Origin: Rhodospirillales bacterium
Lineage (GTDB): Bacteria; Pseudomonadota; Alphaproteobacteria; Rhodospirillales; JADHTD01
Length of the DNA stretch: 14,498 nucleotides
Assembly (NCBI GenBank): GCA_016776525.1
Contig: JADHTD010000036.1
Span: 1 to 14,498 of the forward strand
Direction of reading: 5' to 3'
Under the pieces are notes generated by a model. The model was not told where the DNA came from. It worked only from the letters and a program-made list of their open reading frames with translations, and did no database searches. This document shows, piece by piece, positions 1-6,594 of this stretch. A program made the translations under genes and the position numbers. Position 1 is the first letter of the stretch; the number at the start of each line of letters is the position of its first letter.

Positions 1-550
1 CCGTCAGGGTGCGACGCTGGGTCTGGCTGCCGGTCTGCTGGGGGTCATCTTCACCGAGACCATTGGCGCAACGATCACCGGCGGTGCGCTGCCGTGGGGC
101 CGTTGGCCTTGGACCATCCACTCTGCTGGTTGGGGCATGCTCCTGAACGCCGGTGTCTGTATTATCGTTTCGGCGATGACGCAGAACGAAGCGGACTCCG
201 CCCATCGCATGAAGTATCACAACTTCCTGCGTGAGCATGCAACGCTGTCACCGGAAAAAGCCGGTCTGAAGCCGATCGCCTGGATCATTACCCTGGCGTG
301 GATGTTCTTCGGAATCGGCCCGGGCGCCGTTATCGGTAACGATATCTTCGGTGCTCCGAATGCCGGTGTTGACGGCTGGACCTTCGGCATGCCCTCCATC
401 TGGGCCTGGCAGATCCTGTTCTGGATCCTGGGTGTAGGCATGATGTGGTTCTTGGCCTACAAGATGGAAATGTCCACCGTGCCCGACAAGGAAGTCGAGG
501 CCCTGGTGGAAGACATCGGCGACACGACGCTGGAAACGCCCAGCAACTAA
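1..550 (+). CDS. Sodium:solute symporter family protein, C-terminal part (5' truncated)
   Basis: The reading frame is open from the window edge (first whole codon at base 2) to TAA at 548-550, giving the last 182 residues of a larger membrane protein. Four hydrophobic segments are visible in the fragment, at about residues 4-20, 44-60, 93-115 and 135-155, followed by a short acidic cytoplasmic-looking tail (VPDKEVEALVEDIGD). The spacing of long helices, the glycine-rich segment FFGIGPGAVIG and the charged tail resemble the C-terminal end of sodium:solute symporters (SSS family), which import organic acids, sugars or amino acids with Na+. The N-terminal core with the Na+ sites lies outside the window, so the substrate cannot be judged. 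The gene ends at a strong terminator and is not obviously linked to what follows. The family call is moderately sure; another multi-TM carrier remains possible. Confidence 0.6.
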   Translation, partial: RQGATLGLAAGLLGVIFTETIGATITGGALPWGRWPWTIHSAGWGMLLNAGVCIIVSAMTQNEADSAHRMKYHNFLREHATLSPEKAGLKPIAWIITLAWMFFGIGPGAVIGNDIFGAPNAGVDGWTFGMPSIWAWQILFWILGVGMMWFLAYKMEMSTVPDKEVEALVEDIGDTTLETPSN

Positions 551-571
551 TCGCTGTTTGTCAGCCATTTT

Positions 572-605
572 AGGGGGAAGGGCATTGCCCTTCCCCCTTT
601 TATTT
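572..605 (+). terminator. Rho-independent terminator after the symporter gene
   Basis: A perfect 12-bp inverted repeat (AGGGGGAAGGGC at 572-583 and its complement at 587-598) with a 3-base loop is followed by a T-rich tract (TTTATTT). It lies 21 bases after the stop codon of the symporter gene. Confidence 0.9.
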
Positions 606-689
606 GTCAGTCTCCCATTGCTTCTGCTATGAAGAAGCCCTTCGGGATTAGTGTATAAAGCATCAGAAAGAATTGCCGTCACCGTTTCC

Positions 690-926
690 ATGGAACAGTA
701 TTTTACCGCAGACTATCAGTGGCTTTGGGCGTTGGGGTTGGGCCTTGCCCTGCTCTTTCCCGTACGCCAGGTTATCTGGGTGATGTCGGTCCGCCGGGCC
801 ATCCGCAAACACGGCGACATCGACGATGGCGTTCGCGAAGCCCTCAAAAAACGGGCGACGATAACAGCCTTACTCCTGTGTTTTGTTTTTTCCTTCTTTT
901 ACACCGCCCAACTCTTTAAGTCTTAA
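690..926 (+). CDS. Small two-TM membrane protein of unknown function
   Basis: This 78-residue protein has two hydrophobic segments (about 9-32 and 56-73) joined by a basic/acidic loop containing RRAIRKHGD, so it is probably a small inner-membrane hairpin protein. I do not recognise the family. The ATG at 690 was chosen because it places a short polar N-terminus before the first helix. An in-frame GTG at 651 would add 13 residues; neither start has a clear Shine-Dalgarno sequence. A TATAAA at 654-659 could be a -10 element serving the ATG, but no matching -35 element was found. The stop codon lies two bases before the ATG of the TPR gene, so the two are almost certainly cotranscribed and translationally coupled. 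This suggests they act together at the membrane. Confidence 0.65.
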   Translation: MEQYFTADYQWLWALGLGLALLFPVRQVIWVMSVRRAIRKHGDIDDGVREALKKRATITALLLCFVFSFFYTAQLFKS

Positions 927-928
927 TC

Positions 929-1540
929 ATGAACCCCAGAGTCCTCCGTAGATTTATCATCATCGCCGGCATTTCGACGTTCGTCATGTTTTCATTCTGG
1001 GCGGTTTTCAAATCCGTCTGGGAATCCCCACCCGGCGATTACGAAGTCCGCCAGGGCGATATTCTGCTGACCGACCGTAAGTTCGACGAAGCTATGGATC
1101 GTTTCGACGGCGCCCTCAAAATATCGCCGAACCACCGGGGCGCCTTGATGGGCCGGGCCCTGGTCTACTTGCAGAGTGAACGCTACCCGGAAGCGGAAGC
1201 GGAACTCACCTTTCTCATCGATTACCTGAAAAAGAGCCTGGAATCCGACGACCGCACCGGCATCGGCACCCTGGCGGCCGCCTATTCCAACCGGGGCATC
1301 CTTTATGACCGGACCGGGCGCTATGAAAAGGCGCTGGCCGATTATATTGATGCGTTGAAGACAGATGCGGAAGCCGTCGACGGTCCCGGCATCGTCGATA
1401 AAGTGATCTATGGCACGCCGGACGCCGCCACCGTCAAAAATCGCGCCATTTATCTGAAACAGCAGCTGGACCTGCCGAAAGAAAAACGCCTTCTCCGCAT
1501 TCCTGAAATCGACAAGAAGCAGCGCACTTATAAACCTTGA
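929..1540 (+). CDS. Membrane-anchored tetratricopeptide repeat protein
   Basis: The 203-residue product begins with a basic stretch and one hydrophobic helix (about residues 8-28), which looks like a signal anchor leaving the rest in the periplasm. It is followed by three TPR-like units at about 37-68, 71-104 and 115-148. The repeat signatures are readable: GDILLTDRKFDEAMDRFDGAL, then GRALVYLQSERYPEAEAEL, then SNRGILYDRTGRYEKALADY, each with the small-residue and Y/F/A pattern typical of TPR helices. TPRs are protein-binding scaffolds, so the partner may be the small membrane protein encoded immediately upstream, two bases away. The C-terminal 50 residues are polar and basic with no motif I recognise. 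The fold call is firm; the biological role is unknown. Confidence 0.8.
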   Translation: MNPRVLRRFIIIAGISTFVMFSFWAVFKSVWESPPGDYEVRQGDILLTDRKFDEAMDRFDGALKISPNHRGALMGRALVYLQSERYPEAEAELTFLIDYLKKSLESDDRTGIGTLAAAYSNRGILYDRTGRYEKALADYIDALKTDAEAVDGPGIVDKVIYGTPDAATVKNRAIYLKQQLDLPKEKRLLRIPEIDKKQRTYKP

Positions 1541-1602
1541 TATCTATCGGAAATCCGGCTGTCCGGTGAACGGGTTAAGGGGCCGGAAGCACGGCCGGTT
1601 CG

Positions 1603-1803
1603 TTAGAACCGAACGATGCCCAAAACGTCCTGGAACAGAACCAGAAAGAAAAAGACGGCGGCGATACAGCCGAACAGCAGCCGCACGAAATCCGTATTCC
1701 CCTCTTCGTCGCGGAATGTAATGCCGTGGTAGGCAATCATCCCGGTTACGATCAGGAACACCCAATTGACGAGCTTTTCGTATTCACCGGTAAATTCGAA
1801 CAT
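1603..1803 (-). CDS. Small two-TM membrane protein, hypothetical
   Basis: A 66-residue protein with two hydrophobic helices (about 12-27 and 41-61) around a short charged loop, RDEEGNTDF. No family is recognised. The gene converges on the TPR gene, and only 62 bases separate the two stop codons. It lies 62 bases downstream of the next minus-strand gene and may share its transcript. No clear ribosome binding site precedes the ATG, which lowers confidence. The residue pattern (charged ends, aromatic-flanked helices, ordered loop) looks like a real protein rather than a chance frame. Confidence 0.55.
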   Translation of the reverse strand: MFEFTGEYEKLVNWVFLIVTGMIAYHGITFRDEEGNTDFVRLLFGCIAAVFFFLVLFQDVLGIVRF

Positions 1804-1865
1804 GGCCGCACGTTAACGGCTCGCCTGTTCGATGACAACAGCGGACACCCTTGAATTAGAAGAAA

Positions 1866-2402
1866 TTATGGGCCGCGGTTCAGTTGCAAATCCCGCGCCG
1901 GCGGTATGGTATCGGAGCGTCCCCAGGTCAGCGTCTTCTCGGTTTGTTTCAATTCATCCTTATTGAAATACGGCGGCAGGATGGAAACCGATTCCTTAAC
2001 CGACATATTGGCGACCAGGAGACCGCCGCCGATCATCATGGTCAACACCATGACGGCATAACAGAACCGCCTGACCCCGTTGGGAACGGAGGTATGGTAA
2101 TCATGGTCGTAACGGTGAAAAGCCGGGTTGCTGTCGTCAATCAGGCCGCTTTCCGCCCCTATCAGAATTTTACGGGCATAATGCCGGGCCCAATGGGGCA
2201 CGTCGTTGTTCAGCATGTAGGTGGTGAACAGTTTCGTCACCATAGCTTCCGGCAAATCCTGGTCGTACCACTCCTTATAGGCCAATTGCAGGAATTGGAA
2301 TTCGCCTATCTGCAACTGGTTGGCGGCCGAAATAACGGTCGACCGCTCGGCAAATTCAGCTTCTTCCTTATCGGGTCGTATCAGGGTCTCAAAGAAATTC
2401 AT
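1866..2402 (-). CDS. Conserved-looking hypothetical protein with one C-terminal TM helix
   Basis: The product has 178 residues when started at the ATG at 2402 (MNFFETL). A GTG three codons upstream (2411) is the alternative. The first 110 residues are soluble, largely helical and rich in W, Y and H (for example KEWYDQDLPEAM and VPHWARHYARKIL). One hydrophobic helix follows at about 112-132, and the last 45 residues are polar. This suggests a cytoplasmic domain tethered to the membrane with a short periplasmic tail. I cannot assign a function. It is transcribed away from the oxidoreductase gene at 2839, and the intervening gap contains a palindrome 45 bases upstream of this start that may regulate it. 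It is probably followed on the same transcript by the 66-residue membrane protein gene. Confidence 0.7.
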   Translation of the reverse strand: MNFFETLIRPDKEEAEFAERSTVISAANQLQIGEFQFLQLAYKEWYDQDLPEAMVTKLFTTYMLNNDVPHWARHYARKILIGAESGLIDDSNPAFHRYDHDYHTSVPNGVRRFCYAVMVLTMMIGGGLLVANMSVKESVSILPPYFNKDELKQTEKTLTWGRSDTIPPARDLQLNRGP

Positions 2403-2446
2403 GGTGGGCACCCATACAGCAGCGGGGGGACTGTGCCGGCTGTTCC

Positions 2447-2466
2447 TTGAATACTAGTCTATTCAA
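2447..2466. promoter_or_regulatory. Candidate operator: 7-6-7 interrupted palindrome
   Basis: TTGAATA and TATTCAA form perfect 7-bp arms around a 6-bp spacer. The site lies 45 bp upstream of the minus-strand hypothetical gene start. It is AT-rich within GC-rich surroundings and has the size of a dimeric helix-turn-helix regulator site. No regulator gene is in the window, so the role is inferred. Confidence 0.35.
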
Positions 2467-2664
2467 TCCGCCCCCGCGTCTCACAAGTGTGTGAAGCCGG
2501 GCCGGGGCCATGCATAAGATATAGGGAGGCCGAGGCCTTGTTTGAAGGTTTACCTGGGCGGGGACCAGCGGAATGAGCATCCCAAGCCGGCCCCCTTTAG
2601 GACCCTGTCTTCAGGAAAGGGAACTCCGCTCACTATACCGGGATCGAATAGGCTGCTTCATTGT

Positions 2665-2697
2665 TATGTGGAAAACAGATTCCCCTATGTGAAAAAG
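2665..2697. repeat. Direct repeat pair with 21-bp phase
   Basis: TATGTGGAAAAC (2665-2676) and TATGTGAAAAAG (2686-2697) match at 10 of 12 bases and start exactly 21 bp apart, two helical turns. Their position about 140-170 bp upstream of the oxidoreductase start fits an activator or repressor site, but chance is not excluded. Confidence 0.3.
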
Positions 2698-2838
2698 CAA
2701 TTTCCAATATCCCCCTCAACGAGTGTATTCTTATGGCAGATTTTACGCCTATGCCTTCACAGAAAGTATGGCTCATCCGAGCCCGGACCAATGATGGTTG
2801 TCGAACGGCAAGGCATTGCTTTGGGGATTTATGAACTC

Positions 2839-3906
2839 ATGAAACCAATAAACGTAGGACTTATCGGCACCGGTTGGTGCGGCGGCATTCGGGCCCATTC
2901 GTGCACCAACAGCGCCCTGGTCGATGAAATTCACATCGCCGAGACCAACCCGGACCGTCTCAAGGAAGTGGCCGCAGAGACCAGTGCCAAAACAGCGACC
3001 GCGGATTATAAGGAACTCCTGAAAAACGACGCTATCGATGCCTACATCATATCGGCGACACCGGAGACCTCGCATTATCCGATGGCCCGCGACTGCCTTT
3101 CCGCCGGCAAGCATGTTTTCCTGGAAAAACCCATTTCGCTGACCCTGGAAGAAGCCGACGAGCTGGTCGATTTGGCCCGCGACAACAATTTGAAATTTAC
3201 CATCGGTTATTCCCAGCGCTTCAACCATAAATTCGCCTACGTTAAAAAGAGCATCCAGGACGGCTTGGTCGGCAAACCGGTCAGCGCCGTTGTCAGCCGC
3301 CACATCACCCGCAGCCTGGGCGACAAGATCACCGGCCGCATCAAATTGTCCCCGGCCGCCATGGAAGCCACCCACGACCTGGATTTCGTGCTGTGGTGCC
3401 TGGAACCGGCCAAACCGATCCGCGTCTATTCGCAAACCGCCGATGGCGTCATGCGCGAACAATCCGACCGCGAAGACACCCAGATCATTCTCATTACCAT
3501 GGATAACGGCGTCACCCTGACGGTCAGCGCCGGTTGGACCATGCCGAAAGGCTATCCCAACTATTCCGGCACCTGGATCGAATTCGTCTGTACCGACGGC
3601 ATGCTGACCGTTGACGACACCCACCGGGACGTCATCCTCAACACCGTCAAGAGCGGTATCCAACTGCCGATGTCATCCATGCCCGGCGAACAGGTCGATC
3701 ATGTTTATGCTGGTCCCATGCACAACGAGACCCTGCATTTCCTGGAAGCCTGTACCTATGACCGTCCGGTCATGGTGACGCCGGAACATGCCCGCATGGT
3801 GATGGAGGTCTATATGGCCGCCGACTTATCCGCGCTGCGCAACGAACCGGTCTCGCTGCCGATCAACGACCGCTCGATCCTCGACGAGGTCGTGCCGCAA
3901 CAATAA
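2839..3906 (+). CDS. Gfo/Idh/MocA-family NAD(P)-dependent oxidoreductase
   Basis: The 355-residue product has an N-terminal Rossmann domain with the dinucleotide-binding glycines of VGLIGTGWCGG (G10, G12, G15). It also has the family's EKP motif at residues 96-98, whose lysine is the usual catalytic or nicotinamide-contacting residue. In the C-terminal alpha/beta domain the sequence THDLDFVLW (H179, D180, D182) corresponds to the conserved histidine region of the family. Members oxidise or reduce sugars, inositols, diols and similar polyhydroxylated rings in the cytoplasm. The ATG at 2839 is used because homology to the Rossmann fold begins right there and GGGGA at 2823-2827 is a plausible ribosome binding site. 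The frame stays open upstream to 2542, but that part has no family character. The gene converges on the transporter/molybdoenzyme operon. A metabolic link is possible but unproven, and the substrate is unknown. Confidence 0.9.
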   Translation: MKPINVGLIGTGWCGGIRAHSCTNSALVDEIHIAETNPDRLKEVAAETSAKTATADYKELLKNDAIDAYIISATPETSHYPMARDCLSAGKHVFLEKPISLTLEEADELVDLARDNNLKFTIGYSQRFNHKFAYVKKSIQDGLVGKPVSAVVSRHITRSLGDKITGRIKLSPAAMEATHDLDFVLWCLEPAKPIRVYSQTADGVMREQSDREDTQIILITMDNGVTLTVSAGWTMPKGYPNYSGTWIEFVCTDGMLTVDDTHRDVILNTVKSGIQLPMSSMPGEQVDHVYAGPMHNETLHFLEACTYDRPVMVTPEHARMVMEVYMAADLSALRNEPVSLPINDRSILDEVVPQQ

Positions 3907-3919
3907 ATAAAAAATAACT

Positions 3920-3940
3920 AAAAATTTCAGTCCCTGACTG
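3920..3940 (-). terminator. Possible terminator for the leftward operon
   Basis: Read on the minus strand, after the 9-bp stem shared with the plus-strand terminator there is a second small hairpin (CAGTC-AGG-GACTG, 3940-3928) followed by AAATTTTT and further T runs. The zone could therefore end transcripts from both sides. The stem is short, so this is tentative. Confidence 0.4.
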
Positions 3941-3969
3941 CCGCCGGACACCGCGTCCGGCGGTTTTTT
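3941..3969 (+). terminator. Rho-independent terminator of the oxidoreductase gene
   Basis: CCGCCGGAC (3941-3949) and GTCCGGCGG (3955-3963) form a perfect 9-bp stem with a 5-base loop, followed directly by six T (3964-3969). It sits 35 bases after the stop codon. Confidence 0.9.
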
Positions 3970-3977
3970 GCGGGGGC

Positions 3978-5018
3978 TTAGTCTTCACCGGGAATCTTGT
4001 CGTCTTTCGACAAAAGCAGACGCCGGTGCACCGGGAACAGGTGGATGTTGTAACGCTCGGCGATCAGGCCCCAAATCCCCTGGGGCGCTTTCAGCATGAT
4101 AACGACGGCGACAGCGCCGAGCAGGATCAGGTACCAACTACCGAGATCGGCGAACAGTTCCCTGAGCAGAAAGAAAACCAGGACGCCGATAAACGGCCCC
4201 TCAATGGTACCGATACCGCCGATGACGACGATGAAGATGACGTTGGCCGTCCAGTCCAGCAGGTTGAACCCGGCATCCGGAGAAATGCGGAGTTTTTCCA
4301 GGAAAATAAGCGCGCCGACCATGCCGGTGCCGAAGGCGGCGACGATATAAACCCACAGCTTGGTCTTGAAGTTCTCGACGCCGACACTTTCCGAGGCTCT
4401 TTCCGAGTCCCGGATCGCCGTCAGCGCCAGCCCGTGGCGCGAACGCAACACGGCATAAACCAGGCCGACGGCGGCAACGGCGACGGCCAGGCCGACCCAG
4501 TAAACAGTCATCTCGCGCAGGGAGCGACTGGCGGCGATGGATTTGACGATGGCCACCGGCAGGCTCTTGCCGGAACCGCCGCCCAAGGCGCTGACCTGGG
4601 CGAACAGCAGGCGGTAAACCTCGGCCATGACCCAGGTGCCGATGGCGAAATAGGCGCCGCGCAGCCGGAACACGACCAGCGCCGTCGGCACTGCCACGGC
4701 GGCTGACAACACCCCGGCCAGGACCAGGGCCAGCAACGGGTTGAGGCCGAGGAAGATCGACAACACGAACAGCATATAACCGCCGAAGCCGACAAAAGCC
4801 TGCTGGCCGACGGAAACCAGCCCGGCATAGCCGGCCAGCAGGTTCCACATCTGGGCCAGGGCCAGGTAATAGCAGACCTCGACGATAAAGCGCATCTCGG
4901 CCCGTCCGCCCCAGAAGGGGACGCTGATCAGGACCAGCAGCAAGACGGCGCCGATGACCGAACCGATACGGCTGGTCCGCGTGCTGCGTTCGACACTGAA
5001 GGCCGGATGCCCGTTCAT
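3978..5018 (-). CDS. livM: Liv-type ABC transporter permease LivM
   Basis: A 346-residue inner-membrane protein of the LivM/BraE family, one of the two permeases of a hydrophobic/aromatic/branched-chain-substrate ABC importer. It shows the family motifs LLAGYAGLVSVGQQAFVG near residues 60-77, the cytoplasmic coupling loop GLALTAIRDSERASESVGV (196-214) that contacts the ATPase, and the terminal GGIGTIEGP (267-275). About eight to ten hydrophobic helices are evident. The length is slightly above the common 320-330 because of a polar C-terminal tail ending in KDDKIPGED. The start codon overlaps the livH stop codon (ATGA), so translation is coupled. It is the last gene of the leftward operon, just before the convergent terminator. 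In this context an aromatic compound or its acid is a more likely cargo than an amino acid, but that is inference. Confidence 0.93.
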   Translation of the reverse strand: MNGHPAFSVERSTRTSRIGSVIGAVLLLVLISVPFWGGRAEMRFIVEVCYYLALAQMWNLLAGYAGLVSVGQQAFVGFGGYMLFVLSIFLGLNPLLALVLAGVLSAAVAVPTALVVFRLRGAYFAIGTWVMAEVYRLLFAQVSALGGGSGKSLPVAIVKSIAASRSLREMTVYWVGLAVAVAAVGLVYAVLRSRHGLALTAIRDSERASESVGVENFKTKLWVYIVAAFGTGMVGALIFLEKLRISPDAGFNLLDWTANVIFIVVIGGIGTIEGPFIGVLVFFLLRELFADLGSWYLILLGAVAVVIMLKAPQGIWGLIAERYNIHLFPVHRRLLLSKDDKIPGED

Positions 5019-5884
5019 AAGTCCTGCACCTTTTCAAAGAGCCCCCGGGGCCGCACCACCAACACAACCAAAAAAACGATGTGTCCGGCCAGAATCTGCC
5101 AGCCGGGATTGATCTTGGCACCGATGGCCTGCGAAACGCCGAGGATGACGCCGCCCGCCAGCGTCCCCCAGGGATTGCCCAGGCCGCCGATGATCACCGC
5201 CTCGAAGGCATAGATCAGTCGCGCCGGGCCCACCGACGGATCGAAATTGGTGCGGATCGCCATGAAGACCCCGGCCACGGCGACGATGGCCAGGGCCACG
5301 GCCATGGCCAGGGCAAACACATGGCGGTTATCGATGCCCATCAATTGCGCCGTCTGCTGGTCGTCCGAGGTGGCCCGGAAGACCCGTCCCAGGGCCGTCC
5401 GGTAAAGCATGAATTGCAGGCAGGCGATGACGGCAACGGCGGACACGAAAATCATCACCGGGAAGGTGCCGACGGCGAGCCCCCCCGGCAGGGCGAGGCT
5501 GGCCGTTTCCAGCCCCCCCGCCAGCAGGCGCTGGCTATCGGCGGAAAAAATTTCCAACAATACATTTTCAAGGATGATGGATAGCCCGAAGGTGACCAGC
5601 AGCGGCGGCAGGATATTGTTGCCTAAGGTGTAATTGAGCAAGCCCCGTTGCAGGATGTACCCGAAGGCAGCCATCACCGGAATGACGATGACGAGGCTCA
5701 TCAAGGGGTCGAGGCCCAGGCCCGAAACCACGGCCAGGGAGACGAAAGCCGCTAGGACGATAAGGTCGCCATGGGCGATATTGACCAGACGCATGACCCC
5801 GAAGATCAGCGACAGGCCGGTGGCAAACAGGGCATACAGCCCCCCCAGCAGCACGCCCTGGATGATGGTTGAAACCCATTCCAT
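5015..5884 (-). CDS. livH: Liv-type ABC transporter permease LivH
   Basis: A 289-residue permease with the LivH/BraD hallmarks: LSLIFGVMRLVNIAHGD at 25-40, the coupling loop TALGRVFRATSDDQQTAQL (163-181) and GGLGNPWGT at 233-241. It pairs with LivM to form the membrane channel. The ATG at 5884 gives the usual length and a hydrophobic first helix right after MEWVST; a longer open frame upstream merely overlaps livF and is not used. It begins two bases after the livF stop and overlaps livM by four bases. Confidence 0.93.
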   Translation of the reverse strand: MEWVSTIIQGVLLGGLYALFATGLSLIFGVMRLVNIAHGDLIVLAAFVSLAVVSGLGLDPLMSLVIVIPVMAAFGYILQRGLLNYTLGNNILPPLLVTFGLSIILENVLLEIFSADSQRLLAGGLETASLALPGGLAVGTFPVMIFVSAVAVIACLQFMLYRTALGRVFRATSDDQQTAQLMGIDNRHVFALAMAVALAIVAVAGVFMAIRTNFDPSVGPARLIYAFEAVIIGGLGNPWGTLAGGVILGVSQAIGAKINPGWQILAGHIVFLVVLVVRPRGLFEKVQDL

Positions 5885-5886
5885 GG

Positions 5887-6594
5887 CTATGCCTGCTCCA
5901 TGCCGAAATAGGCCTGGGTGATCTGGTCGCGGGTCACCGAGTCCGGATGACCCTGCAAAGTGACCCGGCCTTCCTGCAAACAATAAAGCTTATCGGAGAC
6001 GGCCATTGCCTGGTTGATGTCCTGCTCGACGATAATCACCGTCGATCCCTGGGCGGATATCTCCGGCAGCACCTCATAGATATCCTTGATCACCACCGGC
6101 GCCAGGCCAAGGCTCAGTTCATCGCACAGCAACAGTTTCGGGTTCGACATCAGGGCCCGGCCGATGGCTACCATCTGCTGCTGGCCGCCGCTGAGGTCGG
6201 TGCCGGGCGCATGCCGGCGCTGGTGGAGCATCGGGAACAAGCCATAGACCGTCTCCAGGGTCCACGGGCCGGGCCGTTTGGTGTGGGCGCCGATCAACAG
6301 GTTTTCCTCGACACTCAGGGACTGGAATAATTTGCGGCCTTCCGGCACCAGGGCCAGCCCGAGGCGGACGATGGCATGGGCGGTCAAGTCGCCCAGTTCC
6401 AGCCCATCGAAACGAACCTCCCCGTTGAGTCCCGGCATCAGCCCGCAAAGGGCCTTGAGGAAGGTTGATTTGCCGGCCCCGTTGGCGCCGATGATGGCCA
6501 CTGTTTCCCCGGCTTCCACCGTCATATCAATGCCGAAGAGGGCCTGGAAATCGCCATAGAAGGCCTCAAGGCTGCGGGTCTGGAGCAAGCTCAT
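5887..6594 (-). CDS. livF: Liv-type ABC transporter ATP-binding protein LivF
   Basis: A 235-residue cytoplasmic ATPase with all canonical motifs: Walker A GANGAGKST (36-44), signature LSGGQQQ (134-140), and Walker B LLLCDE (154-159) with the catalytic glutamate. It has the VEQD segment (189-192), where LivF proteins carry glutamine in place of the switch histidine. The length matches LivF/BraG. It heterodimerises with LivG to drive import through LivH/LivM. The start overlaps the livG stop by four bases (ATGA). Confidence 0.95.
   Translation of the reverse strand: MSLLQTRSLEAFYGDFQALFGIDMTVEAGETVAIIGANGAGKSTFLKALCGLMPGLNGEVRFDGLELGDLTAHAIVRLGLALVPEGRKLFQSLSVEENLLIGAHTKRPGPWTLETVYGLFPMLHQRRHAPGTDLSGGQQQMVAIGRALMSNPKLLLCDELSLGLAPVVIKDIYEVLPEISAQGSTVIIVEQDINQAMAVSDKLYCLQEGRVTLQGHPDSVTRDQITQAYFGMEQA

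Larger units (their letters stand above)
2403..2838. other. Divergent intergenic region
   Basis: About 435 bp lies between two divergently oriented genes. It holds a 20-bp interrupted palindrome (2447-2466), a pair of 12-bp direct repeats spaced 21 bp apart (2665-2697), and a possible 33-codon reading frame (2733-2834) ending four bases before the downstream ATG. No RNA gene or mobile element remnant was recognised. Consensus promoters were not obvious. Confidence 0.5.

Noticed and set aside
1596..1611. Hairpin CGGTTC-GTTA-GAACCG near the convergent stop codons
   Set aside because: The stem is only six base pairs and no T tract follows on either strand, so it is not called a terminator.
2542..2838. 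Upstream in-frame extension of the oxidoreductase
   Set aside because: The frame is open but the translated part has no Rossmann or signal character; the dinucleotide-binding fold starts directly after the ATG at 2839, which has its own GGGGA upstream.
2773..3663. Long open frame antisense to the oxidoreductase (296 codons)
   Set aside because: It is a shadow of codon bias in the real gene: the translation is Gly/Asp/Val-rich without fold pattern, and the sense frame has clear family motifs.
5885..5983. Longer start for livH
   Set aside because: It would lie wholly inside livF in another frame. The ATG at 5884 gives the normal LivH length and N-terminus.
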